A stretch of 64,000 nucleotides of DNA, taken from the NCBI GenBank assembly GCA_000620185.1, contig KK211086.1, positions 469,331 through 533,330 on the forward strand. The letters run 5' to 3'. This DNA comes from Geodermatophilaceae bacterium URHB0062. Its GTDB lineage: Bacteria; Actinomycetota; Actinomycetes; Mycobacteriales; Geodermatophilaceae. The position numbers and the translations under genes are program-made. Position 1 is the first letter of the stretch, and the number at the start of each line of letters is the position of its first letter. The notes under the pieces were generated by a model, which was not told where the DNA came from, made no database searches, and saw nothing but the letters and a program-made list of their open reading frames with translations. Positions 9,463 through 20,447 of the stretch are shown in pieces.

Positions 9463-10802
9463 GCGCGGTCACGGCCGTGGCCTCGGCGGTCAGGGAACCA
9501 CTGCAGGTGGCGGTCGGCCACCGGTCGCCGGCGGTCGCCGCCGCTCTGGACGTCGGGCGGGCGCGGGCCCGTGCCCGTGCCTGGGCGGTCGGCGCCGCAC
9601 CGGGAGCCGATGTCGACGACGTGCGCGTCCGGTCGGTGCTCTACCGCCCGGACGGCGGCGCCACCCTGCGCTACCTGGTCCGCCTCGCCCCGTCGGGTCG
9701 GGAGCGGGTGCTGCTCGCAGAGGTGCCGGCCTCCGGCGGGGACGTCGTCGTCCGGCCGTTCCCCGCCGACCCCGGCCTGCCCACCCTGTCCCGGGCGGTC
9801 GATCCGCAGTTCATGCGGGCGGTGCTCGGCCGGGTCGTGCCCGGCACCGGGGGCGAGCGGGCGATCGGCCGCTGTGCCGTGGACGTCGTCCACCACCCAC
9901 GCCAGGGGCCGTGCGTGCTGCGCTACCGGCTCTCGCCCGGAGCCGGGGGCGCGGGTGAGCTGCGGCACCCCGTCCTGTTCGGCAAGGTCTACGCCGACCC
10001 GGGGGCGGCGGGAGAGGTGGCGTCGGCGCTGCGGCTCCTGCGCCGGACCCTGCGCGGAGGGCATGTCGTCGTCCCGGAGCCGCTCGCCGTCGTCGACTCC
10101 CTGCACCTGGGGCTCGCCGCGGCGATCCCTGGCACGCCGCTGCTGCCCGGCCTGCTGACGGCGGACGGCGACGGAAGTGCGCTGCCCGACGCCCTCCGCG
10201 GTGCGGCGGAGCTGGCCGCGGCGCTGCACGCCGGGGACGCCGCGGGGTCCCGGTTGCCGGTGCGCGACCTCGACGGGGAGCGGGCCGACACCGAGCACGA
10301 CCTCGCCCGCATCGAGCCGGTGTGGCCGGAGGTTGCGGCGCAGCTGCGACGCGGCGTGGCCAGCGCTCTCGAGCTCGCGGAGGGCGGCCGTGCGCGCGGA
10401 TGGCTCGCGCCGGTCCTGGCGCACGGGGACCTCACGCCCTCACAGGTGCTGCTGGGGGAGCCCGGTCGCATCGGGCTCGTCGACGTCGACACCGTGTGCC
10501 TCGCCGAGCCCGCACTGGACCTGGGTCGATTCCTCGCCTATCTGCACGTCACCGCCCTGCGCCGATCGCGCCGGACCGGACCGCTGCTCGCCGACCTGAC
10601 GGAGCCCTTCCTCGCGGCCTACCTCGAGGCACGGGGCATGCCCGGGGACGGCGACCTGCGGACCCGCGTCTTCGCCTACCGCGCGCTGGCGCTGGCCCGC
10701 GCGGGGGCCCGCGCGTGCTGGCAGCTGAAGGACGGGCGGCTGGACGCGATCCTGCGGTCGCTGGATGCGGGGAACGACGGGAGAGGGAGCCGAACAGGAT
10801 GA
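9459..10802 (+). CDS. APH-family phosphotransferase, paralogue 4 of the cluster
   Basis: This 447-residue APH-like protein has AHGDLTPSQVLL at about residues 321-332 and VDVDT at about 341-345, so the catalytic Asp and the metal-binding Asp are present while the loop Asn is Gln. The N-lobe lysine is in LFGKVY. The N-terminal region holds YRPDGG near residue 65; the second copy of the xPGxR motif is degenerate here (HHPRQGP). The protein begins MSAV, as do the ABC exporter and the first phosphotransferase of this operon. It overlaps both neighbours by 4 bases. The substrate is unknown. Confidence 0.77.
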   Translation: MSAVTAVASAVREPLQVAVGHRSPAVAAALDVGRARARARAWAVGAAPGADVDDVRVRSVLYRPDGGATLRYLVRLAPSGRERVLLAEVPASGGDVVVRPFPADPGLPTLSRAVDPQFMRAVLGRVVPGTGGERAIGRCAVDVVHHPRQGPCVLRYRLSPGAGGAGELRHPVLFGKVYADPGAAGEVASALRLLRRTLRGGHVVVPEPLAVVDSLHLGLAAAIPGTPLLPGLLTADGDGSALPDALRGAAELAAALHAGDAAGSRLPVRDLDGERADTEHDLARIEPVWPEVAAQLRRGVASALELAEGGRARGWLAPVLAHGDLTPSQVLLGEPGRIGLVDVDTVCLAEPALDLGRFLAYLHVTALRRSRRTGPLLADLTEPFLAAYLEARGMPGDGDLRTRVFAYRALALARAGARACWQLKDGRLDAILRSLDAGNDGRGSRTG

Positions 10803-12253
10803 GCGAGACGCTCGTGGACAGGGACATCGTCGCCGCGCTCGAGCCCTTCGCCGAGCTGCCGGAGTGGCTGGCGGACGTCATGGCGCCGGGGCGCGTCGCC
10901 GACGCCCTGCGCCGCGAGGTGCCGGAGCTCGGGCGGCCGGGAGTGGAGCTGACCGGCGCGGAGGTCGACCGGCTGCGCGCCAAGGGCGCCGAGTGGCTCG
11001 TCCACTGCCGGGTCGCGCTGGTCGAGGGCGGCCGCCCGCGGGACGTCGTCCTGGTCGGACGGCTGCTGCCGCCGGGCACGCCACCGCCGGAACCGCAGAG
11101 CCCGGACGCATCGTTCGGGCAGCCCGGCTGGCACCACTACCTCGCCGACCTGCGGCTGCTGCTCGAGGTGGAGGAGGCCGACCCCGGGCTGCCCGCACTG
11201 CCCTCCCTGGTCGACGCCGAGCGGGCCGCGGAGGTGCTCCAGCAGGGCCTGCGCACCGCCGGCCACGACGTCGAGGTGACCGAATGCGTGCCCGACGTCG
11301 TCCGCTACAAGCCCGGCAGCCGTTGCACGATCGTCTATCGGATGCGGTACCGGGACGGCGCTCCCGGCCCCGATCCGCTGGTCGCCAAGACGCACCAGGG
11401 CGACAAGGGCGCCACGGCGTGGGACGCGATGCGGGCGCTGTGGGAGAGCCCCGTCGCGACCGACGGGACCGTGACCCTGGCCGAGCCGATCGCCTACCTC
11501 CCGGAGGAACGGGTCCTCGTCCAGGGACCGGTGCCGGAGGAGCGGACCCTCAAGGACCTGGCGCGGGACGCGCTGATCCAGGCGGCGGGCGGCGGGCGGA
11601 CCGACGCGCTCGACGAGCTCCGGGAGATGCTCGACCGGACGGCGGTGGCGCTCGCCGCGCTGCACGGCAGCGGTGCCCGCTACGGCCGGGATGCCACGTG
11701 GGACGAGGAGCTGGCGGAGGTGCGCGGCGTCGTGGCTCGGCTGGCGGTCAGCGTGCCGCCCATCGGCACGGCGGCCGACCCCCTGCTGCGCCGGCTCGAG
11801 GAACTGCACGCGGTATCGCCCGCGGATCCCCTGGTCAGCGCGCACCACGACTTCCGCCCGGCCCAGGTGCTGCTGCACGACGGGCGGATCGGGTTCATCG
11901 ACTTCGACGGGGCCTGCCGGGCCGAGCCGGCCCTGGATCTCGGGCGGTTCCGCGCGAAGCTGCGCGACATCGGGATCAGCGCGTTCCCGATGTCGTCGTA
12001 CGGGGCCGGGGACGGCGCGCTCGACCGCTACCTGGCACTGCTGGACGAGCTGTGCGACGACTTCCTGGCCGCCTACCTGCGACGCGCCCCGGTCACAGCC
12101 GAGCGCGTCGTGCTCTGGGAGACGACCGACCTGCTGACCGCCCTGCTGCACGCCTGGACGAAGGTGCGGACCGCGCGCGTGACACCGCGGCTGACCCTCC
12201 TCCGCCATGCGGTGGGCACCAGTCTGGGCGTCACGAGCACCGCCGAGGGCTGA
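10799..12253 (+). CDS. APH-family phosphotransferase, paralogue 5 (last gene of the cluster)
   Basis: The 484-residue protein has AHHDFRPAQVLL at about residues 348-359 and IDFDGA at about 367. Asp is retained, the Gly of HGD is His, and the Asn position is Gln. The N-lobe lysine is in LVAKTH, and RYKPGSR lies upstream of it. It shares the ALDLGRF segment after the metal-binding motif with the preceding paralogue. ATG 10799 overlaps the preceding stop by 4 bases. No clear hairpin terminator follows; the gap to korB contains two copies of a 45-bp repeat. The C-terminal helices look complete, so the gene is not truncated. Substrate unknown. Confidence 0.77.
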   Translation: MSETLVDRDIVAALEPFAELPEWLADVMAPGRVADALRREVPELGRPGVELTGAEVDRLRAKGAEWLVHCRVALVEGGRPRDVVLVGRLLPPGTPPPEPQSPDASFGQPGWHHYLADLRLLLEVEEADPGLPALPSLVDAERAAEVLQQGLRTAGHDVEVTECVPDVVRYKPGSRCTIVYRMRYRDGAPGPDPLVAKTHQGDKGATAWDAMRALWESPVATDGTVTLAEPIAYLPEERVLVQGPVPEERTLKDLARDALIQAAGGGRTDALDELREMLDRTAVALAALHGSGARYGRDATWDEELAEVRGVVARLAVSVPPIGTAADPLLRRLEELHAVSPADPLVSAHHDFRPAQVLLHDGRIGFIDFDGACRAEPALDLGRFRAKLRDIGISAFPMSSYGAGDGALDRYLALLDELCDDFLAAYLRRAPVTAERVVLWETTDLLTALLHAWTKVRTARVTPRLTLLRHAVGTSLGVTSTAEG

Positions 12254-12275
12254 CCTGTCGGGCCAAGTGGGCCCC

Positions 12276-12320
12276 GATGGGCTCAGCTCAGCAGGGGGAC
12301 GCTGCCTGGCCGCGGTGTCG
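12276..12320. repeat. 45-bp direct repeat, copy 1
   Basis: This segment is identical to 12361-12405, 85 bases downstream. It lies in the 169-bp gap between convergent genes (last phosphotransferase and korB). A related GCC(A/G)AGTGGGCCCCG segment precedes this copy near 12262 and lies between the copies near 12324, so the gap is a small composite array. No open frame in it looks like a gene. Confidence 0.9.
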
Positions 12321-12360
12321 CGCCGAGTGGGCCCCGGAGGGGTCCGCGCTGGCGCGACGG

Positions 12361-12405
12361 GATGGGCTCAGCTCAGCAGGGGGACGCTGCCTGGCCGCGG
12401 TGTCG
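12361..12405. repeat. 45-bp direct repeat, copy 2
   Basis: This is a perfect copy of 12276-12320. It ends 17 bases before the korB stop codon. The array may act as a 3' boundary for the two converging transcripts, but no T-rich terminator is visible. Confidence 0.9.
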
Positions 12406-12422
12406 TCCGGAGGACGACGGTG

Positions 12423-15481
<3,059 letters not shown>

Positions 15482-15634
15482 GAGTGGTTTACCTCCACCG
15501 ACCGAGGTTACGTGCGCGTGTCCCCGAGCGGGATGTGGATCCGGACACTTGTGAACTCCAGGCTGGCAACCCGTGTGCGAGGCCCCTCATTCCGGCCGGG
15601 GAACGGCCGTCCACACGATGGCGTTGGATCGATC

Positions 15635-16507
15635 GTGCAGCGCTGGAACAACGGACTCAAGACCGCGGTGCTCCTCGGTCTCATGGGTGGTCTCATTCTC
15701 GGCGCGGGCGCGCTGATCGGTGGCCGCGGTGGCCTGTTCATCGCCCTGCTGATCGCGCTCGGGGTGAACGGCTACGCGTACTTCAACTCCGACAAGCTGG
15801 CCCTGCGCGCCATGCGGGCGTTCCCGGTCACCGAGACGCAGGCGCCACAGCTCTACTCGATCGTGCGCGAGCTGGCCACCGAGGCCCGCCAGCCGATGCC
15901 CCGGCTCTACGTGAGCCCGACGAACCAGCCGAACGCCTTCGCGACGGGCCGCAACCCGCGCAACGCCGCGGTCTGCGTCACCCAGGGCATCCTCGAACTG
16001 CTCGACCGCCGGGAGCTGCGCGGCGTCCTCGCCCACGAGCTCTCGCACGTCTACAACCGCGACATCCTGATCAGCTCGGTCGCCGGCGCCATGGCCACGG
16101 TCATCACCTACCTGGCGCACATGGCGATGTTCGCGTCGATGTTCGGCGGCCGCTCCGACGATCGCAGCGGCGGCAACGCGGTGGGTGGGCTGCTGCTGAT
16201 GGTGCTCGGCCCGCTGGCCGCCGGCCTGGTGCAGATGGCCGTGAGCCGGAGCCGGGAGTACCAGGCCGACGCCTCGGGAGCGCTGCTCACCCAGGACCCC
16301 CGCGCGCTGGCGAGCGCGCTGACCAAGATCCAGCGCGGCGCCACCGCCCTGCCGCTGCCACAGGACGAGCGCCTCGTCACCCAGAGCCACCTGATGATCG
16401 CCAACCCGTTCCGGGGCCAGGGCCTGGCGTCGCTGTTCGCGACCCACCCGCCGATGCCGGAGCGCATCGCCCGGCTCGAGCAGATGGCCCGCGAACTCGG
16501 TCGCTGA
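15635..16507 (+). CDS. htpX: HtpX-type M48 membrane metalloprotease
   Basis: The 290-residue protein has two hydrophobic segments near its N-terminus (about residues 8-45) and a zinc site HELSH at 134-138, with a second cluster [11 protein letters not shown] about 75 residues later supplying the third ligand. Two more hydrophobic stretches lie between them. It is an integral membrane zinc protease thought to degrade misfolded membrane proteins. GTG 15635 was chosen because the protein then starts [13 protein letters not shown], as HtpX homologues do, with length about 290; the frame is open further upstream but that part lacks similarity. It converges on yajQ. Confidence 0.93.
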   Translation: MQRWNNGLKTAVLLGLMGGLILGAGALIGGRGGLFIALLIALGVNGYAYFNSDKLALRAMRAFPVTETQAPQLYSIVRELATEARQPMPRLYVSPTNQPNAFATGRNPRNAAVCVTQGILELLDRRELRGVLAHELSHVYNRDILISSVAGAMATVITYLAHMAMFASMFGGRSDDRSGGNAVGGLLLMVLGPLAAGLVQMAVSRSREYQADASGALLTQDPRALASALTKIQRGATALPLPQDERLVTQSHLMIANPFRGQGLASLFATHPPMPERIARLEQMARELGR

Positions 16508-16529
16508 CCCGCGCGGCGCTCACCGGCCC

Positions 16530-16590
16530 GAACAGTGGGCGCGGATCGGCAGCTCTCCCATCCGGACGTGCCTGTCCGCGCACACTGTTC
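16530..16590. terminator. Inverted repeat between convergent htpX and yajQ
   Basis: The arms 16530-16545 and 16575-16590 are complementary over 15 of 16 positions (GAACAGTG paired with CACTGTTC, GCGCGGA with TCCGCGC), separated by a 29-base loop. Its place between two converging stop codons suggests a bidirectional terminator, although neither side has a strong T run. Confidence 0.6.
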
Positions 16591-16606
16591 GACGGCGGCG
16601 GCCGGC

Positions 16607-17098
16607 TCAGCGGTAGTTGTCGAACTGCAGCGCGACGTCGAGGTCCTTGCCGCGCAGCAGCTGCTGCACCGCCTGCAGGTCGTCGCGCTTCTTGCCGCTC
16701 ACGCGCAGCTGGTCACCCTGGATCTGCGCCTGGACGCCCTTGGGACCCTCGTCGCGGATGATCTTGGCGATCTTCTTGGCGGTGTCGGACTCGATGCCCT
16801 GCTTGATGCGCGCCGAGATCTTGTAGGACTTGCCGGAGGCCTGGGGCTCGCCGGCGTCGAGCACCTTGAGCGAGATGCTGCGCTTGATCAGCTTCTCCTT
16901 GAACACCTCGAGGGCGGCGGCAACGCGCTCCTCGGTGTCGGCCTGCAGCGAGACGCCGTCCTCACCGGCCCAGGCGATGGTCGCGTTGGTGCCCCGGAAG
17001 TCGAAGCGCTGGGAGAGCTCCTTGCCCGCCTGGTTGAGCGCGTTGTCGACCTCCTGGCGGTCGACCTTGCTCACGACGTCGAACGATGCGTCGGCCAT
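16607..17098 (-). CDS. yajQ: YajQ family nucleotide-binding protein
   Basis: The 163-residue protein matches YajQ in length and in its [13 protein letters not shown] start, RFDFRGT segment, and the [10 protein letters not shown] and [12 protein letters not shown] segments. YajQ proteins have two RNA-recognition-like folds; some bind cyclic di-GMP, others tRNA or GTP. ATG 17098 has an AGGAGGAGA ribosome site just upstream. The longer open frame starting at 17263 would run through tRNA-Tyr and is rejected. It is of interest that a c-di-GMP enzyme is encoded a few kb away, but no functional link is shown. Confidence 0.93.
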   Translation of the reverse strand: MADASFDVVSKVDRQEVDNALNQAGKELSQRFDFRGTNATIAWAGEDGVSLQADTEERVAAALEVFKEKLIKRSISLKVLDAGEPQASGKSYKISARIKQGIESDTAKKIAKIIRDEGPKGVQAQIQGDQLRVSGKKRDDLQAVQQLLRGKDLDVALQFDNYR

Positions 17099-17187
17099 GT
17101 GATCTCTCCTCCTGCCGGTGGACGCGCTGCCCGGTACCCGGGAAACGCCGTCCGCCGTTCTTGTAAGCTGCTCCGGTACCACCGCAC

Positions 17188-17269
17188 GGCGGGTTGCCCG
17201 AGTGGCCAATGGGAGCGGACTGTAAATCCGTCGGCTTAGCCTACGAAGGTTCGAATCCTTCACCCGCCA
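17188..17269 (+). tRNA. tRNA-Tyr (GTA)
   Basis: An 82-base class II tRNA. The acceptor stem GGCGGGT pairs with ACCCGCC, discriminator A is at 17269, and the anticodon GTA lies at 17222-17224 in a CTGTAAA loop. There is an extra arm, and the T loop reads GGTTCGAATCC. The CCA end is not encoded. A TAAGCT hexamer at 17164-17169 could serve as its -10 element. Confidence 0.95.
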
Positions 17270-17278
17270 CGCCCGGTA

Positions 17279-17312
17279 CGACGGCCCCCGACCTTCCGGT
17301 CGGGGGCCGTCG
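17279..17312. terminator. Strong hairpin terminator after tRNA-Tyr
   Basis: A perfect 15-bp GC-rich stem with a TTCC loop occupies 17279-17312 and is followed by CTCTTCCC. It sits between tRNA-Tyr and the convergent Tad-like gene and could end both transcripts. Confidence 0.85.
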
Positions 17313-17323
17313 CTCTTCCCGGC

Positions 17324-17755
17324 TCAGCCGAGGGTTGGTGCGCGTGCGCTGGCGGTCGCCGTCCGCTCCAGGGGCTGCCCGCCGAGAAACAGCCAGCCGA
17401 AGGCGATGTCGGCGTACCGCGTGCACCGGACGGTGACCTCGGCTCCGTCGGTGTCGGCCGACCAGGCGTCCAGCCGGGTACCCCCGTCAGCGAGCTGGTC
17501 GGCGACCGCCGCCTGGGCGGCTTCCGGCGTGAGGGGCAGTTCGGTGCCGACGCCGCGCGCGTAGACGGTGGCCTCGTCGGCCTCGTTGGCGGCGGCGAGT
17601 GCCGCGCCGTCGCAGACCGACTGCACCCGCTGCTGCTCGAGGAATGCGTCCGAGGCGGCGATGGCGCCGAAGGCCATCAGTGCAGCGACCAGCCAGCAGA
17701 CCAGGACGAAGGGCAGGGTCGAGCCGCGCTCGGCATCCTCCCCGTCCCACGGCAC
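17324..17755 (-). CDS. Tad/Flp pilus TadE/G-like membrane-anchored protein
   Basis: With GTG 17755 as start the protein is 143 residues and begins shortly before the ERGSTLPF segment, typical of the N-terminus of TadE/TadG-like proteins (Glu and a hydrophobic stretch after the cleavage site). A single hydrophobic helix (about residues 10-30) is followed by QSVCDGAALAAAN, resembling the DAAALAAA segment of the Tad family. The rest is a small extracytoplasmic domain with two Cys. No other tad genes are in view, so its role in a pilus is uncertain. An ATG at 17824 would add 23 residues but cover the TGTGGACA cluster; a start near 17755 is preferred. Confidence 0.6.
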   Translation of the reverse strand: MPWDGEDAERGSTLPFVLVCWLVAALMAFGAIAASDAFLEQQRVQSVCDGAALAAANEADEATVYARGVGTELPLTPEAAQAAVADQLADGGTRLDAWSADTDGAEVTVRCTRYADIAFGWLFLGGQPLERTATASARAPTLG

Positions 17756-17772
17756 CGGGGGAGCGTAGACGG

Positions 17773-17856
17773 TTGTCCACCGCCTGTGGACAGAGCCTGT
17801 GGATGGTGTGGACAGGGAGGTCATCCGACCGGGGCACCGCAGCTGCGCCTGTGGAC
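17773..17856. promoter_or_regulatory. Cluster of DnaA-box-like TGTGGAC motifs
   Basis: Five motifs lie within 84 bases: TTGTCCAC at 17773-17780, TGTGGACA at 17785-17792, TGTGGA at 17798-17803, TGTGGACA at 17807-17814 and TGTGGAC at 17850-17856. They resemble the actinobacterial DnaA box TTGTCCACA and its complement. The cluster falls between the divergent Tad-like gene and the 94-residue gene. It could be a DnaA or other regulator binding region. It is not a chromosome origin, because dnaA, dnaN and rpmH are absent. Confidence 0.45.
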
Positions 17857-17897
17857 GACGGCCGAGCGAGGGTCGGCGCGGCGCAAGACTGCGCGGC

Positions 17898-18182
17898 ATG
17901 AGCATCGAGATGCCGGCCCTGGAGGTGCACGCCCTCGCCGACGGACTGCGGAGCCGGGCGGCCGAGGCCGACGAGGCGCAGCACCGGCTGGGGGCCCCGG
18001 CCCTCGTCGGCGGCCCGCTGCAGCCGACGGTGGAGGCGTTCCTCCAGAGCCACCGCACCGCGGCGCAGGCGCTGGCCGGTGAGCTGCGCTGGCTGGGGGC
18101 GACCATCGGCGCCGTCGCCGATTCCTGGCTCGCGCTCGACGGTGCGCTGCTGTCGCGCGTCGGACGCCCGGGTGTGCAGTGA
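17898..18182 (+). CDS. Small helical protein, EspC/WXG100-like (putative type VII secretion substrate)
   Basis: The 94-residue protein has no signal peptide and is predicted from its composition to be almost all helical: an N-terminal helix with heptad-like Leu/Ala (VHALADGLRSRAAEADEA), a central GGPLQPTVEAF turn, and a second helix (LAGELRWLGATIGAVADSW). This size and layout fit the EspC-like (ESX-1 secretion-associated) or WXG100 families. ATG 17898 was chosen for length; upstream codons overlap the motif cluster. Its stop overlaps the GTG start of the next gene by 4 bases, so the two proteins are probably made together. No ESX machinery is in the window, so secretion is inference. Confidence 0.55.
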   Translation: MSIEMPALEVHALADGLRSRAAEADEAQHRLGAPALVGGPLQPTVEAFLQSHRTAAQALAGELRWLGATIGAVADSWLALDGALLSRVGRPGVQ

Positions 18183-20284
18183 TCGTCGTCCCCGAACCGA
18201 TCCCGCTCGACCAGCCACCGGGCAACGCCGAGGCGCTGCGTGAGGTCGTGCAGGACGTCGCCCGTGCGGCGTTCCACCTGACGGTGCTCAGCGGGGAGCT
18301 CGGGGGCCGGGCTGCCTCCGCCCCCCACTGGGTGGGGGACGACGCCGCGGCCGCCACGACCCAGGTGGCGGCGACGGCGACGCTCGCGCGGAGTTCGAAG
18401 GACGCCGTGCTCACCGCCATGCATCGGCTGAGTGCGCACTGCGACCGGCTGGAGGAGGCGCGGCGTCAGGTCGCGGCCCTCCAGCAGGAACAGGACGACG
18501 ACTTCCGGGCCGCATGGACGCGTCTGAGCCGGTTCGATGGTCCGCGGGAGACCATGACGAACGAGGCGCCGGAGTGGGTCGCCGCCGTGGAAGAACTGCG
18601 GGCCACCGAGGCGTCGCGTCGCCGACGGCACGCCACCGTGCTGGAGGAGGTCGCCGACGACGCCGTGGCGACGGCGCGCGTGCTGGCCGACTGCTGTGCG
18701 GCGGTCGGCGGCCGGGGAACGCGCGGCGACGAGAGCCGGGTGGTCGCCTACCTGGCCCCCCGGCTGCCCGGGTGGGGGGACGCGGAGCTCGCCACGCGCG
18801 GCCGGGAGTTCGCCGATGACCTCATCGGGCGATCGATGCGGCCGGAGGAGCGGCAGGCGCTGGTGGAGCGTGCTCTTCCGCTGGCGCAGGAGCCCGCATT
18901 CGCGACGGCCGTCGTGGGCGCGCTCGGCGTCGAAGGCATCCAGCTGCTTCTCGTAGCGCTGGGCGCGAACCAGTTCGGATCATCGCCGGCGGTCCCGCGC
19001 GTACTCGCCGCCGCGTTGGGTGCGGCCGTCCCGGGGGCCGAACCCCGTGACCCCGTCCGCACCGCGCTCACGCATGTGTACGTGGGCAGTGAGGAGCACC
19101 TGGGCGACGCGGATCTGGCGGCCGCCGGCATGGCGGCGCTCCTCGTCGCTGCGAGGCCGGGCAGCCGAGGCGGGCTGCGCCTGGACACCGTCGCGCAATG
19201 GGGCCGCCAGTTGCTCCGGCGGGAAGCTGCGCAAGGAGTCTTCGCGGGCGCCGGTGCGGTGCCCGCCGACTGGGCGCCGGACACGTTCGACCCGGCCGCA
19301 CTGGTGATCGACGTCCTGGCTGCCGGGGGTGACGGCCGTGCGGCCGCCGCGCTGCTAGCCGACGAGGAGAGCTGGGGCGTCCTCCTCACGCGACGCTGGG
19401 CCGATGACGGCGCTTCGCTCGCCGCGGTCGTCACCCTGGCCGGCGCGGAGACCGGGCCCGCGGGGGCTGCCTCCGTCGTCACCGGGCTGACTGCTCTGGC
19501 GGGCGGCCTCGACGACGGCGACTCCACGGACCGGGCCGTCAACGACGGAACGGCGGCACGGATCGCCCTTCCGCTGGCGACGGGCCTGACCGTCCACACC
19601 GAGGTCCTCATCGACTCGCTGTCCGCGGCGGCGGACGGCACGGTGGCCTCGGGAACCGGCGACGTGTTGCGGGGCCTGAGCGTCCTCACCCTGGACCGGA
19701 CGGCAGCGACGCGCCTGCAGGAGGTTCTCACCGCGTGGACGGAGCGGCAGCAGGCTGCCGTGGACGCCCTGCCCGCGGTCGCGGTCCCCGCGGCGTACCT
19801 GGCAGTCAGGGAGTACGGACAGCGCCTGCCCCATGCTCTGCGCGCCTTCGCCGAACAGAAGGCCGCGGACCAGCGCAAGTGGCTGTGGGACTCGGCGACC
19901 GCGCCGCTGCAACTGGTCCAGGGCACGGGGGGACGGGTGGTCGGCCTCGTCGAGCCGTTCGCCGCGAAGCTGCTCGGGGCCGACGGCTCGTGGGACGCCG
20001 GAGAGGACGAGGGTCTGGTCTTCGATCGCGAGGACGCCGCGGCCGCCGCGGCCGCTCGTGCGCGGTCGTCCGGTCAGGCGGACCGGGCGGCCGGGGAAGC
20101 CCGCACGGCGTTCGACCGCACGGCGAAGGTGCTGGGGACGATGAGGACACCGACCGCCGTGCACCACAGCTGGGCCGAGACGGCGCTGGACGCGGCGGCG
20201 GGCGAGGCGATCGAGATCAGCCACCACCGTGCCGACATGCATGTGAACCGGATGCTGGCGGGCGCCCATCCGGCGGTTCCGTGA
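18179..20284 (+). CDS. Large uncharacterised protein with WXG-like N-terminus
   Basis: This 701-residue protein was not recognised with certainty. The N-terminal ~110 residues form two probable helices around a PHWVGDDAAAA turn, which resembles the W-x-G turn of ESX-type substrates, followed by a helix ending LEEARRQVAALQQEQDDDF. The remaining ~590 residues are Ala-rich and probably helical, with no transmembrane segment or catalytic motif that can be named; large actinobacterial proteins paired with EspC-like partners have this layout. A GTG start at 18179 overlaps the small partner by 4 bases. The last ~90 residues contain an AAAAARARSSGQADRAAGEA helix and IEISHHRADMHVNR. Possibly a type VII-associated effector or structural protein. 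Confidence 0.6.
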   Translation: MIVVPEPIPLDQPPGNAEALREVVQDVARAAFHLTVLSGELGGRAASAPHWVGDDAAAATTQVAATATLARSSKDAVLTAMHRLSAHCDRLEEARRQVAALQQEQDDDFRAAWTRLSRFDGPRETMTNEAPEWVAAVEELRATEASRRRRHATVLEEVADDAVATARVLADCCAAVGGRGTRGDESRVVAYLAPRLPGWGDAELATRGREFADDLIGRSMRPEERQALVERALPLAQEPAFATAVVGALGVEGIQLLLVALGANQFGSSPAVPRVLAAALGAAVPGAEPRDPVRTALTHVYVGSEEHLGDADLAAAGMAALLVAARPGSRGGLRLDTVAQWGRQLLRREAAQGVFAGAGAVPADWAPDTFDPAALVIDVLAAGGDGRAAAALLADEESWGVLLTRRWADDGASLAAVVTLAGAETGPAGAASVVTGLTALAGGLDDGDSTDRAVNDGTAARIALPLATGLTVHTEVLIDSLSAAADGTVASGTGDVLRGLSVLTLDRTAATRLQEVLTAWTERQQAAVDALPAVAVPAAYLAVREYGQRLPHALRAFAEQKAADQRKWLWDSATAPLQLVQGTGGRVVGLVEPFAAKLLGADGSWDAGEDEGLVFDREDAAAAAAARARSSGQADRAAGEARTAFDRTAKVLGTMRTPTAVHHSWAETALDAAAGEAIEISHHRADMHVNRMLAGAHPAVP

Positions 20285-20345
20285 CGAGGGCTGCGGCTCG
20301 CGGGCGGGACGTCGGCGTTCACCATCCTGCGCAGCGGCAACAGTT

Positions 20346-20447
20346 GTCACCCAGTTCAGTGACGAAGCGTTCAGATTCGAATACACAACGTGACGACATG
20401 AGTGTTCGTCACCCGGTCGTGATCTTCGATGCTTGCCCGGGCGGGTG
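20346..20447. promoter_or_regulatory. GTGAC/GTCAC half-site cluster upstream of the peptide gene
   Basis: The 267-bp gap before the peptide gene contains GTCAC at 20346-20350, GTGAC at 20359-20363, a perfect 7-bp inverted repeat GTGACGA (20390-20396) and TCGTCAC (20406-20412), and another GTGACG near 20444. Five copies in about 100 bp are more than expected by eye and could be operator half-sites for a dimeric regulator. No regulator was identified. Confidence 0.4.

Noticed and set aside
51-12253. An acquired aminoglycoside resistance island.
   Set aside because: There are no transposases or integrons, composition matches the surroundings, and the kinases have altered catalytic loops and are coupled to glycosyltransferases and an exporter. 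The APH fold alone does not indicate resistance.
17773-17856. A chromosomal replication origin.
   Set aside because: Only five motifs in a short gap, and none of dnaA, dnaN, recF, gyrB, rpmH or rnpA is nearby.
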